From Acetobacteroides hydrogenigenes (GTDB taxonomy: Bacteria > Bacteroidota > Bacteroidia > Bacteroidales > ZOR0009), in NCBI RefSeq assembly GCF_004340205.1, contig NZ_SLWB01000018.1:1-64000 (forward strand): a stretch of 64,000 nucleotides of DNA, in the 5' to 3' direction. This document shows positions 8,020 to 16,629 of this stretch, in pieces. The position numbers and the translations under genes were made by a program. The notes under the pieces were generated by a model. That model was given only the letters and a program-made list of their open reading frames with translations, had not been told where the DNA came from and ran no database searches. Every line of letters begins with the position of its first letter. The stretch's first letter is position 1.

Positions 8020-10224
8020 CTACTTTGAAATCTTAAAATTCAGTCCACCAAATACGGTACGCCCCGGCGATAGCGTTCCGTAAGGCATCCCGTACGGAGC
8101 ATCGTCCACGTAGTCGAAAATATTATCGATACCAGCAATAGCATCGATGGTTACACCTGCGCAAACTTTAAAGGTATGAGTTGTGGTAAACTTCCAGATG
8201 TTGTATCCACGAGCATTACCCTTAGCGTAGAACTTTTCGTCCTGCAGACGACCATTAATCGAAGCGTTTAGCACATACCTCTTGTATGAGTATCGGTAGC
8301 TGGCCATTACCGTTCCGTAATGCTTAGCCGCCCCTTCAAGTGTTGTATTGGAGGTTAAGTTCTTAGCCTCTACCAACGAGTAGCCGCCACCCACGGTAAA
8401 GCCATAGCCCACGTAGGCATTTGCCAAAAAGTCCACCCCCTGAGAACGTGCCTCCGAAATGTTCTGGTGCACTTTTACCTTCTTCGCACCTTGAGCAGCC
8501 TGCTCGGGTGTAGGCACCTGTTCGGGACCATAATCGATTAGATTTCTTAAGTCGTTACGGTAGCCAGTAACCGAAAGCGATACGCCCTTTTTATTATACT
8601 CTACAGATGCAGAGTAGAAATCGGACGATTGAGGTTTAAGATTTTCGTTCCCTAAGTATAAGGTTCCTGTCTTAAAGTACTCGAAGTAGAGTTCCTTAAG
8701 AGTTGGCGCCTTAAACCCGCTACCATACGATGCACGTAAGTTGAAATCGCCTAAGGAGTATAACGCCGAAATCTTGGGGGTAAGTCGGCTACCAAAAGCT
8801 TTATGATCTACAAAGCGAGCACCAGCAACAATGCTTAAGCTCTTTATAGGTGTATACTCGTCCTGCAGATAAACACCGGCAGTGTAGGCATCGGCGCTGC
8901 CGCCCTTAAAGCGTGCCGGAGAGTCGATGTTTTCATTAACATAATCAAGCCCTGCTGTAAGCAGATTTTTATCGCCAATAGCCGTTACGCTCTTTAGATT
9001 GTACTTATTGCGCACCTGCTTGGTGTTTAGCGTCTTTTGTCCATCCGAGAAGAGTAGCTTCTTTGTTTTGCTATCTACCACATCCTTATTGTAGTGGTAG
9101 TAGTACCAGAAGTTATCGGTAGCCGCATCGAAGGTGATGGTGCTTTTACCGTTTATTTTATACTTAACGCCAGCAGCACTGCTTACATCCTTATAGTAGA
9201 AACCAAAATCAGCCACCGACTTTGGACGAAAATAGTCCTTTTCGTACCAAGAGCCTTGTGCATAAACATCGAGGTTAGAGGTTATGCCGTAGGATAGGCG
9301 CTGGCTAACCGTATTGTCATAAAAGCGGTTTACCGCCTTGGCTTCCGTCAAACTTAAAGCCTTACTCTTAGCATCAATTTCAAAAGGGCTTAGCTGGTAG
9401 CCATCAATCTGCTTATGGGCAAACTGGGTATTCGACGACAGCTTACCAATATTCAAATCGAGCGTGTTGGCCTGCTGAAAATCGCCATACGCTCCAAAGC
9501 GGGTAGTATTGTCGAAGCTAACGGTACTCTTACTCTTTTTGGTAATAACGTTGATAACTGCACCAATGGCATCAGAACCATATAGGGCCGACGAGGCACC
9601 CTTAACTACCTCTACGCGCTCGATATTATCGGGCGAGATTCTGTTTAGATCGGTTTGTCCGCCTACATCGCCATACACGCGCTTGCCGTTTACCATAAGC
9701 ACAACAAAATCGTTACCCAAGCCATTGACACGTAGAAACGAGCCCATGGTACCAGGCGTAAAATCAAATGAGGGGCTAATGGAGGTGGCCATCTCCTCGA
9801 ACGAGCGGGGAGCCAGCTTGGCAATGGTCTTATTCGAGAAAACCTCGGTTTGTACGGGTGCTGTCTTTAGGCTGTGGTGCGTTCCTGTTCCGGTAACCAC
9901 CACCTCGTCTATAGCGCCAACCGACTCCTCCATCCTAAAGGCTAGGTCCGACACATCGCCACGAACGCTTACGCGCTGAGCCAGACGCTGCATGCCCGTA
10001 TAGGTTGCCACCAGCGTATAATCACCCGCCTTAGGTACCTTAATAGTAAACTCTCCGTTGACGTTGGTGGCCGCACCAACTGTTAGTCCCTTTACCATTA
10101 CGTTGGCGCCAACAATTAGCTTTCCGTTAGACTTCTCAGTTACGGTTCCCTTAATGGTGTACGACTGTGCGCCTGCAGCTACTGCTAGCATCAGCGCTAA
10201 CAGCGTTGCCAATATCTTATTCAT
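8020..10224 (-). CDS. TonB-dependent outer-membrane receptor, probable corrinoid receptor (BtuB-like)
   Basis: A 734-residue outer-membrane receptor. Residues 1-19 are a signal peptide ending AAGAQ. Residues about 22-105 form a carboxypeptidase-regulatory-like beta domain (GTVTEKSNGKLIVGANV), as is common in Bacteroidota. The plug follows with EVVVTGTG near 108 and IERVEVVKGASSALYGSDAIGAVINV-type sequence near 200-225. The rest is a beta-barrel ending in NFKISK, with an aromatic residue near the C-terminus. It follows cbiK, with structured DNA between, in the B12-riboswitch operon. Corrinoid as ligand is inferred from that control; the receptor family is clear. Confidence 0.88.
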   Translation of the reverse strand: MNKILATLLALMLAVAAGAQSYTIKGTVTEKSNGKLIVGANVMVKGLTVGAATNVNGEFTIKVPKAGDYTLVATYTGMQRLAQRVSVRGDVSDLAFRMEESVGAIDEVVVTGTGTHHSLKTAPVQTEVFSNKTIAKLAPRSFEEMATSISPSFDFTPGTMGSFLRVNGLGNDFVVLMVNGKRVYGDVGGQTDLNRISPDNIERVEVVKGASSALYGSDAIGAVINVITKKSKSTVSFDNTTRFGAYGDFQQANTLDLNIGKLSSNTQFAHKQIDGYQLSPFEIDAKSKALSLTEAKAVNRFYDNTVSQRLSYGITSNLDVYAQGSWYEKDYFRPKSVADFGFYYKDVSSAAGVKYKINGKSTITFDAATDNFWYYYHYNKDVVDSKTKKLLFSDGQKTLNTKQVRNKYNLKSVTAIGDKNLLTAGLDYVNENIDSPARFKGGSADAYTAGVYLQDEYTPIKSLSIVAGARFVDHKAFGSRLTPKISALYSLGDFNLRASYGSGFKAPTLKELYFEYFKTGTLYLGNENLKPQSSDFYSASVEYNKKGVSLSVTGYRNDLRNLIDYGPEQVPTPEQAAQGAKKVKVHQNISEARSQGVDFLANAYVGYGFTVGGGYSLVEAKNLTSNTTLEGAAKHYGTVMASYRYSYKRYVLNASINGRLQDEKFYAKGNARGYNIWKFTTTHTFKVCAGVTIDAIAGIDNIFDYVDDAPYGMPYGTLSPGRTVFGGLNFKISK

Positions 10225-10261
10225 TCTCTTTTTTTGGTTGGTTTGTTAACTGATGGCACCA

Positions 10262-10335
10262 AGTATCACGATATACGTAGCGCGAAAAAGCGCTCTAAAA
10301 CACTTAGCGGTTTATTCCCAAATTTTCGTGATACC
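10262..10335 (-). other. Nested palindromes between cbiK and the TonB receptor gene
   Basis: GTATCACGA at 10263-10271 is the reverse complement of TCGTGATAC at 10326-10334. Inside the loop AGCGC and GCGCT face each other across GAAAAA near 10280-10295. The RNA of the cbiK-receptor transcript could fold into a long stem enclosing a small hairpin. It may affect processing or relative expression of the two genes; there is no adjacent T-run to make it a simple terminator. Confidence 0.4.
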
Positions 10336-10368
10336 TGATATGTGCGTCATTATATCTCGGGAAGCTCT

Positions 10369-11253
10369 CTACTTCCCTCCTGCTATCTGCTGAAGATGCT
10401 TCACCCAAATGCTACCTATGGCATCTAGCTCGCCCATCCCCTTTAGGACAACCTCTACGGTAAATCCCTCCTTGGTAAGCAGCGACTTCCAGCTGGTAGG
10501 TTCGCTACCAGCCATGTCGTTTACCGCATGATCGCCAGCAACCAGCATAAAGGGCATTAGCCATACCTTCTTTACGCCTTTAGCTTTAAGGGAGGCCACC
10601 ACATCGTCGAGCGTGGGCGTACCCTCTACCGTTCCTATGTAGGTGTTGGCATCGACCTTGGCAAAGTAGTACTGCATGGCTGGATAGTAGACGTTGGAGG
10701 TGTGCTTAGAGCCATGCCCCATAAATACAACCGCCTCCTTTCCCTTTCGCTCGGCAGGAACATTGGCTATCAGGGCCGATGCCACCTCGCTCATATCGGA
10801 ATCGCTCCATAGCAGCGGAGTACCCACCGTTACCTGCCTAATCCCCTTAGGCATCTTGGTAAAGGCGTTGGCCGTTTGCACCAAATCGTCGTACTCGTCG
10901 CCTGGAATTATATGCAGCGACTGCACGTAAACGTTGCTGTAACCATCTTCGCCCAGCTTAGCTAGCGCCTCTGCTGGCGAAAGAATCTCCTCGCCACGCT
11001 TCCTTAAAATCTTTCGAATAATTTTAGATGTGTAGGCCCAGCGAATCTCGGTGTTCGGAAATGCCTTAGCCACCTTCTCGCCTACCCTGTCGATGGCTCC
11101 TTTAGAGTCGGATAAGGATGTACCAAAAGCCACCAGCAGAATTGCCCTTTTGGGTTCGGCCTCGCTACCGGCTGCCGCCAACGTGGTGGTGTGGAGCAAC
11201 AGCGGAAGGCATATAAGCCAACCCATAAGCAACTTTAACCTCGTAATCATCAT
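10369..11253 (-). CDS. cbiK: CbiK-type sirohydrochlorin cobaltochelatase with signal peptide
   Basis: A 294-residue chelatase of the CbiK family, which inserts cobalt into sirohydrochlorin-type rings. Residues 1-28 are a signal peptide (LLMGWLICLPLLLHTTTLAAA), so the protein should be exported. The core begins RAILLVAFGTSLSDSKGAI. Two histidine motifs expected for metal handling are present: VFMGHGSKHTSN near 180 and LVAGDHAVNDMAGSEPTSW near 240. Exported CbiK forms are known from Desulfovibrio, where the cytoplasmic and periplasmic forms differ. It is the first gene after the B12 riboswitch. A periplasmic chelatase beside a TonB uptake system may serve cobalt or tetrapyrrole handling rather than bulk biosynthesis; that role is inference. 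Confidence 0.87.
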   Translation of the reverse strand: MMITRLKLLMGWLICLPLLLHTTTLAAAGSEAEPKRAILLVAFGTSLSDSKGAIDRVGEKVAKAFPNTEIRWAYTSKIIRKILRKRGEEILSPAEALAKLGEDGYSNVYVQSLHIIPGDEYDDLVQTANAFTKMPKGIRQVTVGTPLLWSDSDMSEVASALIANVPAERKGKEAVVFMGHGSKHTSNVYYPAMQYYFAKVDANTYIGTVEGTPTLDDVVASLKAKGVKKVWLMPFMLVAGDHAVNDMAGSEPTSWKSLLTKEGFTVEVVLKGMGELDAIGSIWVKHLQQIAGGK

Positions 11254-11380
11254 TGTATTAAAAATTAAAATTAATACAACATGCCCTTTGCTAAATGCAG
11301 GAAAATAAAAGTGAAGAATACGCCTAGGTTCATATTCAACAGCTACTTCTTACCCGGAAGCAATACATGTGTTTGTTGAA

Positions 11381-11568
11381 TGAGGCAGGTCTCCTGACTT
11401 ACCTAGTATTGCGGCCTTCCCACCCTCTTTCGAAGGCAGTGGCGTAGACTTGCAATACCAGCTGCAACGCAGCTATTGGCATACAGTAGCGGGTACTGTT
11501 CCGGATTCACACCGGATTCCCTTTTACTGGCTGAGAAGGATTCCCAACCAGTCACCTTATTCGGGTGT
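11381..11568 (-). promoter_or_regulatory. Cobalamin (adenosylcobalamin) riboswitch
   Basis: Read on the minus strand, the conserved elements come in order: GGGAATCCGGTGTGAATCC, then CCCGCTACTGT, then GCCACTGCC and GGGAAGGCCGC, ending in the B12 box AGTCAGGAGACCTGCC. These are the signature blocks of the cobalamin riboswitch. The element ends about 127 bases before the cbiK start. It should reduce expression of cbiK, the receptor, the transporter and corrin genes when cobalamin binds. No clear intrinsic terminator follows, so control may act on translation of cbiK. Confidence 0.95.
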
Positions 11569-11682
11569 AAAATTAGGGTAAAATATTAAGCAACCAAAGA
11601 AAATTCGAGGGTTTCCGGGAAATTGTACTCTAGGATTTTCTAATATCAATTGATTTATTCCGCTTAAAAAGCGAAGTATTGG

Positions 11683-12018
11683 TTACTTTGCTTGACTCTT
11701 ATGCTCTACCCAAACGTTTACGATTTCCTTGTAGACTTCAATTCCAACAAGTTTGGGTTCAACGGTATAGTCCGCCTTTTCGAGTACTGATTTCCATCTA
11801 TCAGATTCTTCGCTAGCCATATCGTTATTAGCATAATCGCCAGCAATTGACGTAAGAGGGGCAATGATTACTTTTTTATTCGCAATAGTTTGCGATTTTA
11901 GCGATGCTACGATATCGGCAATGCCCGGTTCTCCTTCAACCGTTCCAATATAAAGTTTGTAAGTAGGGTATTTTTTATTAATGTCCTCTTGAAGCTACTT
12001 ACAGTAGGCATTATAGAC
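11683..12018 (-). pseudogene. Truncated second cbiK copy
   Basis: The minus-strand frame upstream of the riboswitch reads KLYIGTVEGEPGIADIVAS, then IAGDYANNDMASEESDRWKS, and ends near a TAA at 11683. This matches the C-terminal half of the intact cbiK product (TYIGTVEGTP, AGDHAVNDMAGSEPTSWKS). An in-frame TAG interrupts it (VYNAYCK-stop-LQEDIN) and further stops lie upstream, so the N-terminal half with the first histidine motif is gone. The histidine of the second motif is also changed (GDH to GDY). It is a decayed paralogue, perhaps from an old duplication of the operon head. Confidence 0.85.
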
Positions 12019-12130
12019 AATTAACTTTTATAACCATATTTTTAACGCTCTATCACTTATATCTGATACTATTAAGAGAAGGTATAAATCATACCACTAC
12101 GATCAAAAATCGCGTTTTGTATTCTGTTGA

Positions 12131-12164
12131 AAATAAAAAATACCATCTCAAACGAAATGGTATT
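12131..12164 (-). terminator. Intrinsic terminator of the tRNA-Thr transcript
   Basis: On the minus strand AATACCAT and ATGGTATT pair around a ten-base loop and are followed by a TTTTTTATTT run. It lies eight bases beyond the tRNA 3' end. Confidence 0.7.
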
Positions 12165-12171
12165 CTATAAG

Positions 12172-12244
12172 AGCCTCTCACCGGACTTGAACCGGCGACC
12201 TACGCATTACGAATGCGCCGCTCTACCGACTGAGCTAAAGAGGC
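12172..12244 (-). tRNA. tRNA-Thr (anticodon CGT)
   Basis: A 73-nt cloverleaf without encoded CCA. The acceptor pairs GCCTCTT with GAGAGGC (one G-T pair). The D arm has AGCTCAGTCGGTAGAGC. The anticodon stem GCGCA/TGCGT encloses TTCGTAA, giving anticodon CGT that reads ACG threonine codons. The T arm has CCGGTTCAAGTCCGG. It has its own -7 box and terminator. Confidence 0.95.
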
Positions 12245-12259
12245 TTGTTTTCACTTATG

Positions 12260-12267
12260 CAAAGGTA
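12260..12267 (-). promoter_or_regulatory. Bacteroidota -7 promoter box for tRNA-Thr
   Basis: The minus strand reads TACCTTTG, an exact TAnnTTTG box, 15 bases before the tRNA 5' end. It overlaps the 3' flank of the upstream lipoprotein gene. No convincing -33 element was found. Confidence 0.5.
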
Positions 12268-12271
12268 GTAA

Positions 12272-13234
12272 TTATTCCTGTTGTTGGTCTTCCAATGTGC
12301 CATTTTCTACGGATGCACCCTTTTCCTGCATTTCTCGTTTTATTAAGGCAGTCCAATATTGCTGCACTACATAGGAATTCTTTATCTTTTGACATTTTTC
12401 CAGCCACTTCTTGGCAAGATCAATATTACCCATCATTTCACAGGCAAGCGCGATATTAAAAGTTGCCGCATACACGTCATTTTTTTCGGGAGATGTCAAG
12501 AAAGTTTGCATTAACGATATAACTTCTTTCCACTTAAAATCTTGCACTAATTGGCTAACTTTCTGAAACTTTAAATCTGGAACGGTAAGATAATATCTGT
12601 ACTGCTCTTGCCAAAATGGTAGTATGGAAAAACCAATCTTTTGGGCAACTCGATATGAAACATCATTAGATATTATAGAGTCAAGTTCCGATCGTGAAAC
12701 TTTTTCATATTGGTCGTAATATAAGGAATCTTTATCGAGTAGTTCTCTCTCTAACACCCCCTCTTTAGCATTGTAGACATGCCACAACGACGCATAAACT
12801 ACTTTATAGGAAGTAGGAGTTTCTCTTTCAATAAGAGTTCGTAATAGAGAAAGTACTACGATATACTTAGGCTTTTCCAACTGCGAAAAACTTTTTATTT
12901 CTTCTGAGGTGAGGAGTTCTGGATCACTTTCTGAGATTGGGTGATAGTTAACCCGCACGTAACTCTGCGAGAATGTCCCTAACGATTGAAAATACGCCTT
13001 AAAATTTTCTATGGTATTAACAACCTGAAGAGAATCATCTACAAATGCTGACTTTTGCTTGTTTACCAGCCTGCTTTTTAAACGATAGTTGGCAACAAGT
13101 ACAATACGCTCGTCATCCTTCAGCGATATCCGCTCGGCACTTGGTATAAGAACATCAACATTTACAGTTTTGGTTGTTACAGCACATGAGGATGCTGTAA
13201 ATATCAAAAACAAATAAGCAATAATTTTTCGCAT
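12272..13234 (-). CDS. Predicted lipoprotein with C-terminal TPR-like helices, function unknown
   Basis: A 320-residue protein beginning MRKIIAYLFLIFTASSC, a short signal peptide with the cysteine at residue 17 as lipidation site, so probably anchored in the outer membrane. The N-terminal half has a beta-rich segment (ERIVLVANYRL, YIVVLSLLRTL) and the C-terminal 90 residues (WKEVISLMQTFL, AATFNIALACEMMGNIDLAKKWLEKC) look like one or two TPR hairpins. The start at 13234 was chosen because the signal peptide begins there. It resembles Bacteroidota lipoproteins of DUF6340 type, but that match is from memory and uncertain. It stands alone between fabG and tRNA-Thr. Confidence 0.7.
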   Translation of the reverse strand: MRKIIAYLFLIFTASSCAVTTKTVNVDVLIPSAERISLKDDERIVLVANYRLKSRLVNKQKSAFVDDSLQVVNTIENFKAYFQSLGTFSQSYVRVNYHPISESDPELLTSEEIKSFSQLEKPKYIVVLSLLRTLIERETPTSYKVVYASLWHVYNAKEGVLERELLDKDSLYYDQYEKVSRSELDSIISNDVSYRVAQKIGFSILPFWQEQYRYYLTVPDLKFQKVSQLVQDFKWKEVISLMQTFLTSPEKNDVYAATFNIALACEMMGNIDLAKKWLEKCQKIKNSYVVQQYWTALIKREMQEKGASVENGTLEDQQQE

Positions 13235-13274
13235 AGCGATTTTTATAGTAGAATTGGTGCCCCTAATATAGCAG

Positions 13275-13303
13275 AAAAAAGCCACCCCTATCCAAGGAGT
13301 GGC
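13275..13303 (-). terminator. Intrinsic terminator after fabG
   Basis: On the minus strand GCCACTCC and GGGGTGGC pair around seven bases, followed by TTTTTT. It lies just downstream of the fabG stop. Confidence 0.7.
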
Positions 13304-13328
13304 AAAAAAATGAACAGATAAAATTCTA

Positions 13329-14075
13329 CTAAATATTCATACCTCCACATACGGTCAGAACCTGACCTGTAACATACGATGAAAGATCGGATGCAAAGAA
13401 AACGCACGCGTTAGCAACATCTTCAGGAGTACCTCCACGACGAAGTGGAATCTTTGAAGCCCACTCTGCTTTTACATCATCAGGAAGTTGATCGGTCATC
13501 TCTGTCATGATAAAACCTGGAGCAATTGCATTATGACGAATATTACGCATACCCATTTCCTTTGCTGCTGATTGGGTAAAACCTATAATACCAGCCTTTG
13601 ATGCAGCGTAGTTACATTGGTTTGCATTTCCAGAAACGCCTACTACCGAACTCATATTTATAACGCTACCATTGCCCTGTTTCCACATAACTGGCTGAAC
13701 AGCTTTGGTAAAGTTAAATACCGATTTTAGGTTTACTGCAATAACAGCATCCCATTGGGCTTCGGTCATACGTTTTAGTGCACCGTCTTTGGTAATACCA
13801 GCATTGTTTACCAAAATATCTACGCGTCCAAAATCTTTTACAATCTCATCTACAACACGGTGGGTGTCTTCAAAGTTGGCAGCATTTGATGCGTATCCTT
13901 TAACCTTAACACCCAATGCGGCGATCTCTTTTTCTGTAGCCTGAGCAGCTTCGTTATACTCAAGGTCAGTAAAAGCGACATTGCAACCTTCGGCTGCAAA
14001 ACGTAGCGCAATTGCTTTACCAATACCTCGTGCTGCCCCTGTAATGATGGCTACTTTCCCTGCTAATAAATTCAT
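13329..14075 (-). CDS. fabG: 3-oxoacyl-[acyl-carrier-protein] reductase
   Basis: A 248-residue short-chain dehydrogenase that reduces 3-oxoacyl-ACP with NADPH in fatty-acid elongation. It shows the cofactor motif TGAARGIG (residues 11-18), NNAG near 90, a catalytic serine in VINMSSVVGVSG, and the YxxxK motif in CNYAASKAGIIG. AIAPGFIMTEMTD and the C-terminal GQVLTVCGGMNI are standard for FabG, and the length is typical. It is monocistronic, divergent from the sensor gene, with a TACATTTG box upstream and a terminator downstream. Other short-chain reductases share the motifs, but the C-terminus favours FabG. Confidence 0.92.
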   Translation of the reverse strand: MNLLAGKVAIITGAARGIGKAIALRFAAEGCNVAFTDLEYNEAAQATEKEIAALGVKVKGYASNAANFEDTHRVVDEIVKDFGRVDILVNNAGITKDGALKRMTEAQWDAVIAVNLKSVFNFTKAVQPVMWKQGNGSVINMSSVVGVSGNANQCNYAASKAGIIGFTQSAAKEMGMRNIRHNAIAPGFIMTEMTDQLPDDVKAEWASKIPLRRGGTPEDVANACVFFASDLSSYVTGQVLTVCGGMNI

Positions 14076-14109
14076 TGAAATTGAAATTAATTAGGTTTAT
14101 GACTGTGAG

Positions 14110-14117
14110 CAAATGTA
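14110..14117 (-). promoter_or_regulatory. Candidate -7 promoter box for fabG
   Basis: The minus strand reads TACATTTG, matching TAnnTTTG, 35 bases before the fabG start. No -33 element is obvious. Confidence 0.45.
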
Positions 14118-14177
14118 CAAAAAATATCTCTTCACGAAAAAATGTTAGGAGAGCCACGGATAATAAAAGAATGTTGA

Positions 14178-14185
14178 TATTTTTG
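14178..14185 (+). promoter_or_regulatory. Candidate -7 promoter box for the sensor gene
   Basis: TATTTTTG matches TAnnTTTG and lies 42 bases before the ATG at 14228. This supports that start over the upstream in-frame codons, which precede the box. Confidence 0.4.
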
Positions 14186-14227
14186 TTTCAGCAAAAGCGT
14201 CCTTTTTCTAAAGTAATTCATTTTGTA

Positions 14228-16549
14228 ATGAAAATAAGACTGAATATCCGCTGGAAGCTCATTCTAGGCATTTTGGCTGTTGTGTTTTTGGCTTACTCTA
14301 TAAGCATTTATGAGCAAATCAAAGGGCTTAACACGCTTAAAAGCAGATATGCTGAGGAAATTGCACTTCGTGTTGGTAAGGATTACTCCTTGAAGATGCA
14401 AAATGAGATCAACTCAAAACTGTTGGAAACCTCTAATCTGGCAAAACAGATAGGTATGCAACTTACTAATCCAGAAGGGGAAAGACCCAATGCCATAAAG
14501 ACAATTCTTAATTCTGTAGCAGATGCAAATCCTAACCTAACATCGGTTTGGGCATCTGTAGAGTTACGAAATATGAGTTCGTCATACACAAAGGATTACG
14601 GACGAGTTCGATTTACCTACTTTAGAGAAAATGGCGTTTTAAAGTACATGCAGGACACTGTAGAACTGGATGGTGACAACAAAACATCGTTATACTATAA
14701 CTGTAAGGTAAAAAAGGCTGATCTTCTTTCTGATCCCTACTGGTTTAGCTACAACAAGAAGGATAGTATACTTGAAACAAGCATTGGAACCCCATTACTT
14801 GAAGGATCTCGTTTTCTAGGAATTGTAGGTTTCGACATCTCATTGGAGGCCTTCCAAACTATGGTAGATAGCATAAGGCCTATTAAAGGAGCACGATCGT
14901 TTGTACTTTCGTCCAATGGATCTGTAATTGCCGCCAACGACTCTAAACTTAGAGGAAAGAAGCTTCAAGACGTTTACAACGAAGCATCTGAAGCGCTCTT
15001 AACTGAAAAAATTGCTCAAAATAAGCCTTTTGGCTTTGAGGTAAAGATTGGAGAACCATACCACTATGCTGTTCTACCTGTGAACTATAAATCAGCAAAA
15101 ACCAGCTGGGCATTTGGATTTGCAGTACCCTCGCGCGAGCTGCTAGGAAGCGCAGACAACACAACCGATAAGCTCTGGCTATTAGCCATCATTTCTATGC
15201 TGGTAATCATGGGTGTTATTTGGTATATCTCCTTCAAAATCACGAAACCTCTTTACCGAGTAAATAGAGCGCTAAAGAATCTTGCAGAAGGTAAAATTGA
15301 CGAATCGAGCAAGATAAAAGTTGATACGAATGATGAGCTTCACGATATTGCAATTTCTACAAACGAGCTTATTGATAGCATGATGCGAACCGTAGAGTTT
15401 ACAACTGAAGTGGGGAAAGGCAATACAAATATCGACTTTAAGCCAAGAAACGAAAACGACGTATTGGGCATCTCTCTCCTCAATATGAAACAAAACCTTG
15501 ATGAAGCAAAAAGGCTGGAGGCAATAAGAAAAGTAGAAGATGAAAAAATAAGCTGGGCCACTCATGGCGTTGCCCTTTTTGGAGAGTTGCTCAGACACCA
15601 AGAAACTAACCTTGAGGATTTCTCTTACCATATAATCAGCAATTTAATCGAGTACATTAAGGCCGATGTTGGGGGATTATTCTTGATTAATGATCATGAG
15701 AATGGCGAGCGTACCATAGACCTCATGGCATGCTACGCATATGACAGACGCAAGTATGAAGAAAGACGCCTATTAATTGGAGAGGGGCTTGTGGGACGAT
15801 GCGTTCAGGAAAATGAGACAATATTTATAACTGATGTTCCTAAATCGTACCTTACCATAGGTTCCGGATTGGGAGAAGATAGGCCATCTTGTATCCTAAT
15901 AGTACCTCTAAAGCTCAACGATGAAGTATATGGAGTATTAGAGTTGGCCTCATTTGAGGTATTCGAAAAGCACGTTATTGATTTTGTAGAGAAAATTGGA
16001 GTTACCATAGCATCGACTATTTCTACTACACGTATCAACATTAAAACGCAACAGCTCCTAGAAGCTTCGAAGTTCCAAGCCGAAGAGCTTTCGGCTCAGG
16101 AAGAGGAAATGCGCCAAAACATGGAAGAGCTGCTTGCAACTCAAGAAGAGGCGGCCAGAAAATCAAAAGAAATTGAGAATCTGCTCGAATCGCTAGGAAC
16201 CGCAAGCTACATTATAGAGTACGATATAGAAGGGTACGTAATTGTAGCAAACGATTCCATTCTAAATCTGTTAGGAATGCGACGTGAAAACCTTATAGGC
16301 TTGAACATTCGCGAAATAGACAGCTATGCAAATAAGCATTTCAACGAATTCTGGAATAGCATAAAGAGAGGAATTCCTGCCAAAGTTAAATCGGAGCTTA
16401 CGGGAGTTAATACATCAGCAATTCTTTACGAAACCTTCATCCCTATTGCTGATGAAGATGATAAGGTTTACAAGGTTATGCTAATAGGCCAAAACCTTGA
16501 TGAGTTTGTAAGCCTTTCGGAAAAGAACGTAACAACCTCTTTGAACTAA
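14228..16549 (+). CDS. Membrane sensor with Cache, HAMP, GAF and PAS domains and no output domain
   Basis: A 773-residue signal protein. An N-terminal helix (LILGILAVVFLAYSISIY) leads into a periplasmic Cache-type domain (about 45-290, with WASVELR and FDISLEAFQTMVDSIRP). A second helix (LWLLAIISMLVIMGVIWYISF) is followed by HAMP at about 335-385. A GAF domain covers about 430-600 (GGLFLINDHENGERTIDL, GEGLVGRCVQE), then a Glu-rich coiled coil (QEEEMRQNMEELLATQEEAA) and a PAS-like domain to residue 760. No histidine-kinase, GGDEF, phosphatase or methyl-accepting domain is visible. The coiled coil plus C-terminal PAS resembles atypical chemotaxis-type sensors. The start at 14228 puts the first helix at the N-terminus. 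It ends in a terminator. Confidence 0.8.
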   Translation: MKIRLNIRWKLILGILAVVFLAYSISIYEQIKGLNTLKSRYAEEIALRVGKDYSLKMQNEINSKLLETSNLAKQIGMQLTNPEGERPNAIKTILNSVADANPNLTSVWASVELRNMSSSYTKDYGRVRFTYFRENGVLKYMQDTVELDGDNKTSLYYNCKVKKADLLSDPYWFSYNKKDSILETSIGTPLLEGSRFLGIVGFDISLEAFQTMVDSIRPIKGARSFVLSSNGSVIAANDSKLRGKKLQDVYNEASEALLTEKIAQNKPFGFEVKIGEPYHYAVLPVNYKSAKTSWAFGFAVPSRELLGSADNTTDKLWLLAIISMLVIMGVIWYISFKITKPLYRVNRALKNLAEGKIDESSKIKVDTNDELHDIAISTNELIDSMMRTVEFTTEVGKGNTNIDFKPRNENDVLGISLLNMKQNLDEAKRLEAIRKVEDEKISWATHGVALFGELLRHQETNLEDFSYHIISNLIEYIKADVGGLFLINDHENGERTIDLMACYAYDRRKYEERRLLIGEGLVGRCVQENETIFITDVPKSYLTIGSGLGEDRPSCILIVPLKLNDEVYGVLELASFEVFEKHVIDFVEKIGVTIASTISTTRINIKTQQLLEASKFQAEELSAQEEEMRQNMEELLATQEEAARKSKEIENLLESLGTASYIIEYDIEGYVIVANDSILNLLGMRRENLIGLNIREIDSYANKHFNEFWNSIKRGIPAKVKSELTGVNTSAILYETFIPIADEDDKVYKVMLIGQNLDEFVSLSEKNVTTSLN

Positions 16550-16568
16550 ACCAAAGTTACCTATATTT

Positions 16569-16605
16569 AAAGGCCTAATGTATAGTTACATTAGGCCTTT
16601 TTCTT
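16569..16605 (+). terminator. Intrinsic terminator after the sensor gene
   Basis: A perfect 14-bp stem (AAAGGCCTAATGTA with its complement) closes a TAGT loop and runs into TTTTTC. Confidence 0.88.
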
Positions 16606-16629
16606 GATGTTCCTATTTTCTGTTGGATA

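Noticed and set aside
14075-14227. Upstream extension of the sensor gene overlapping the fabG start
   Set aside because: It would overlap the divergent fabG start and its promoter box, and encodes no recognisable sequence; the TATTTTTG box fits the ATG at 14228.
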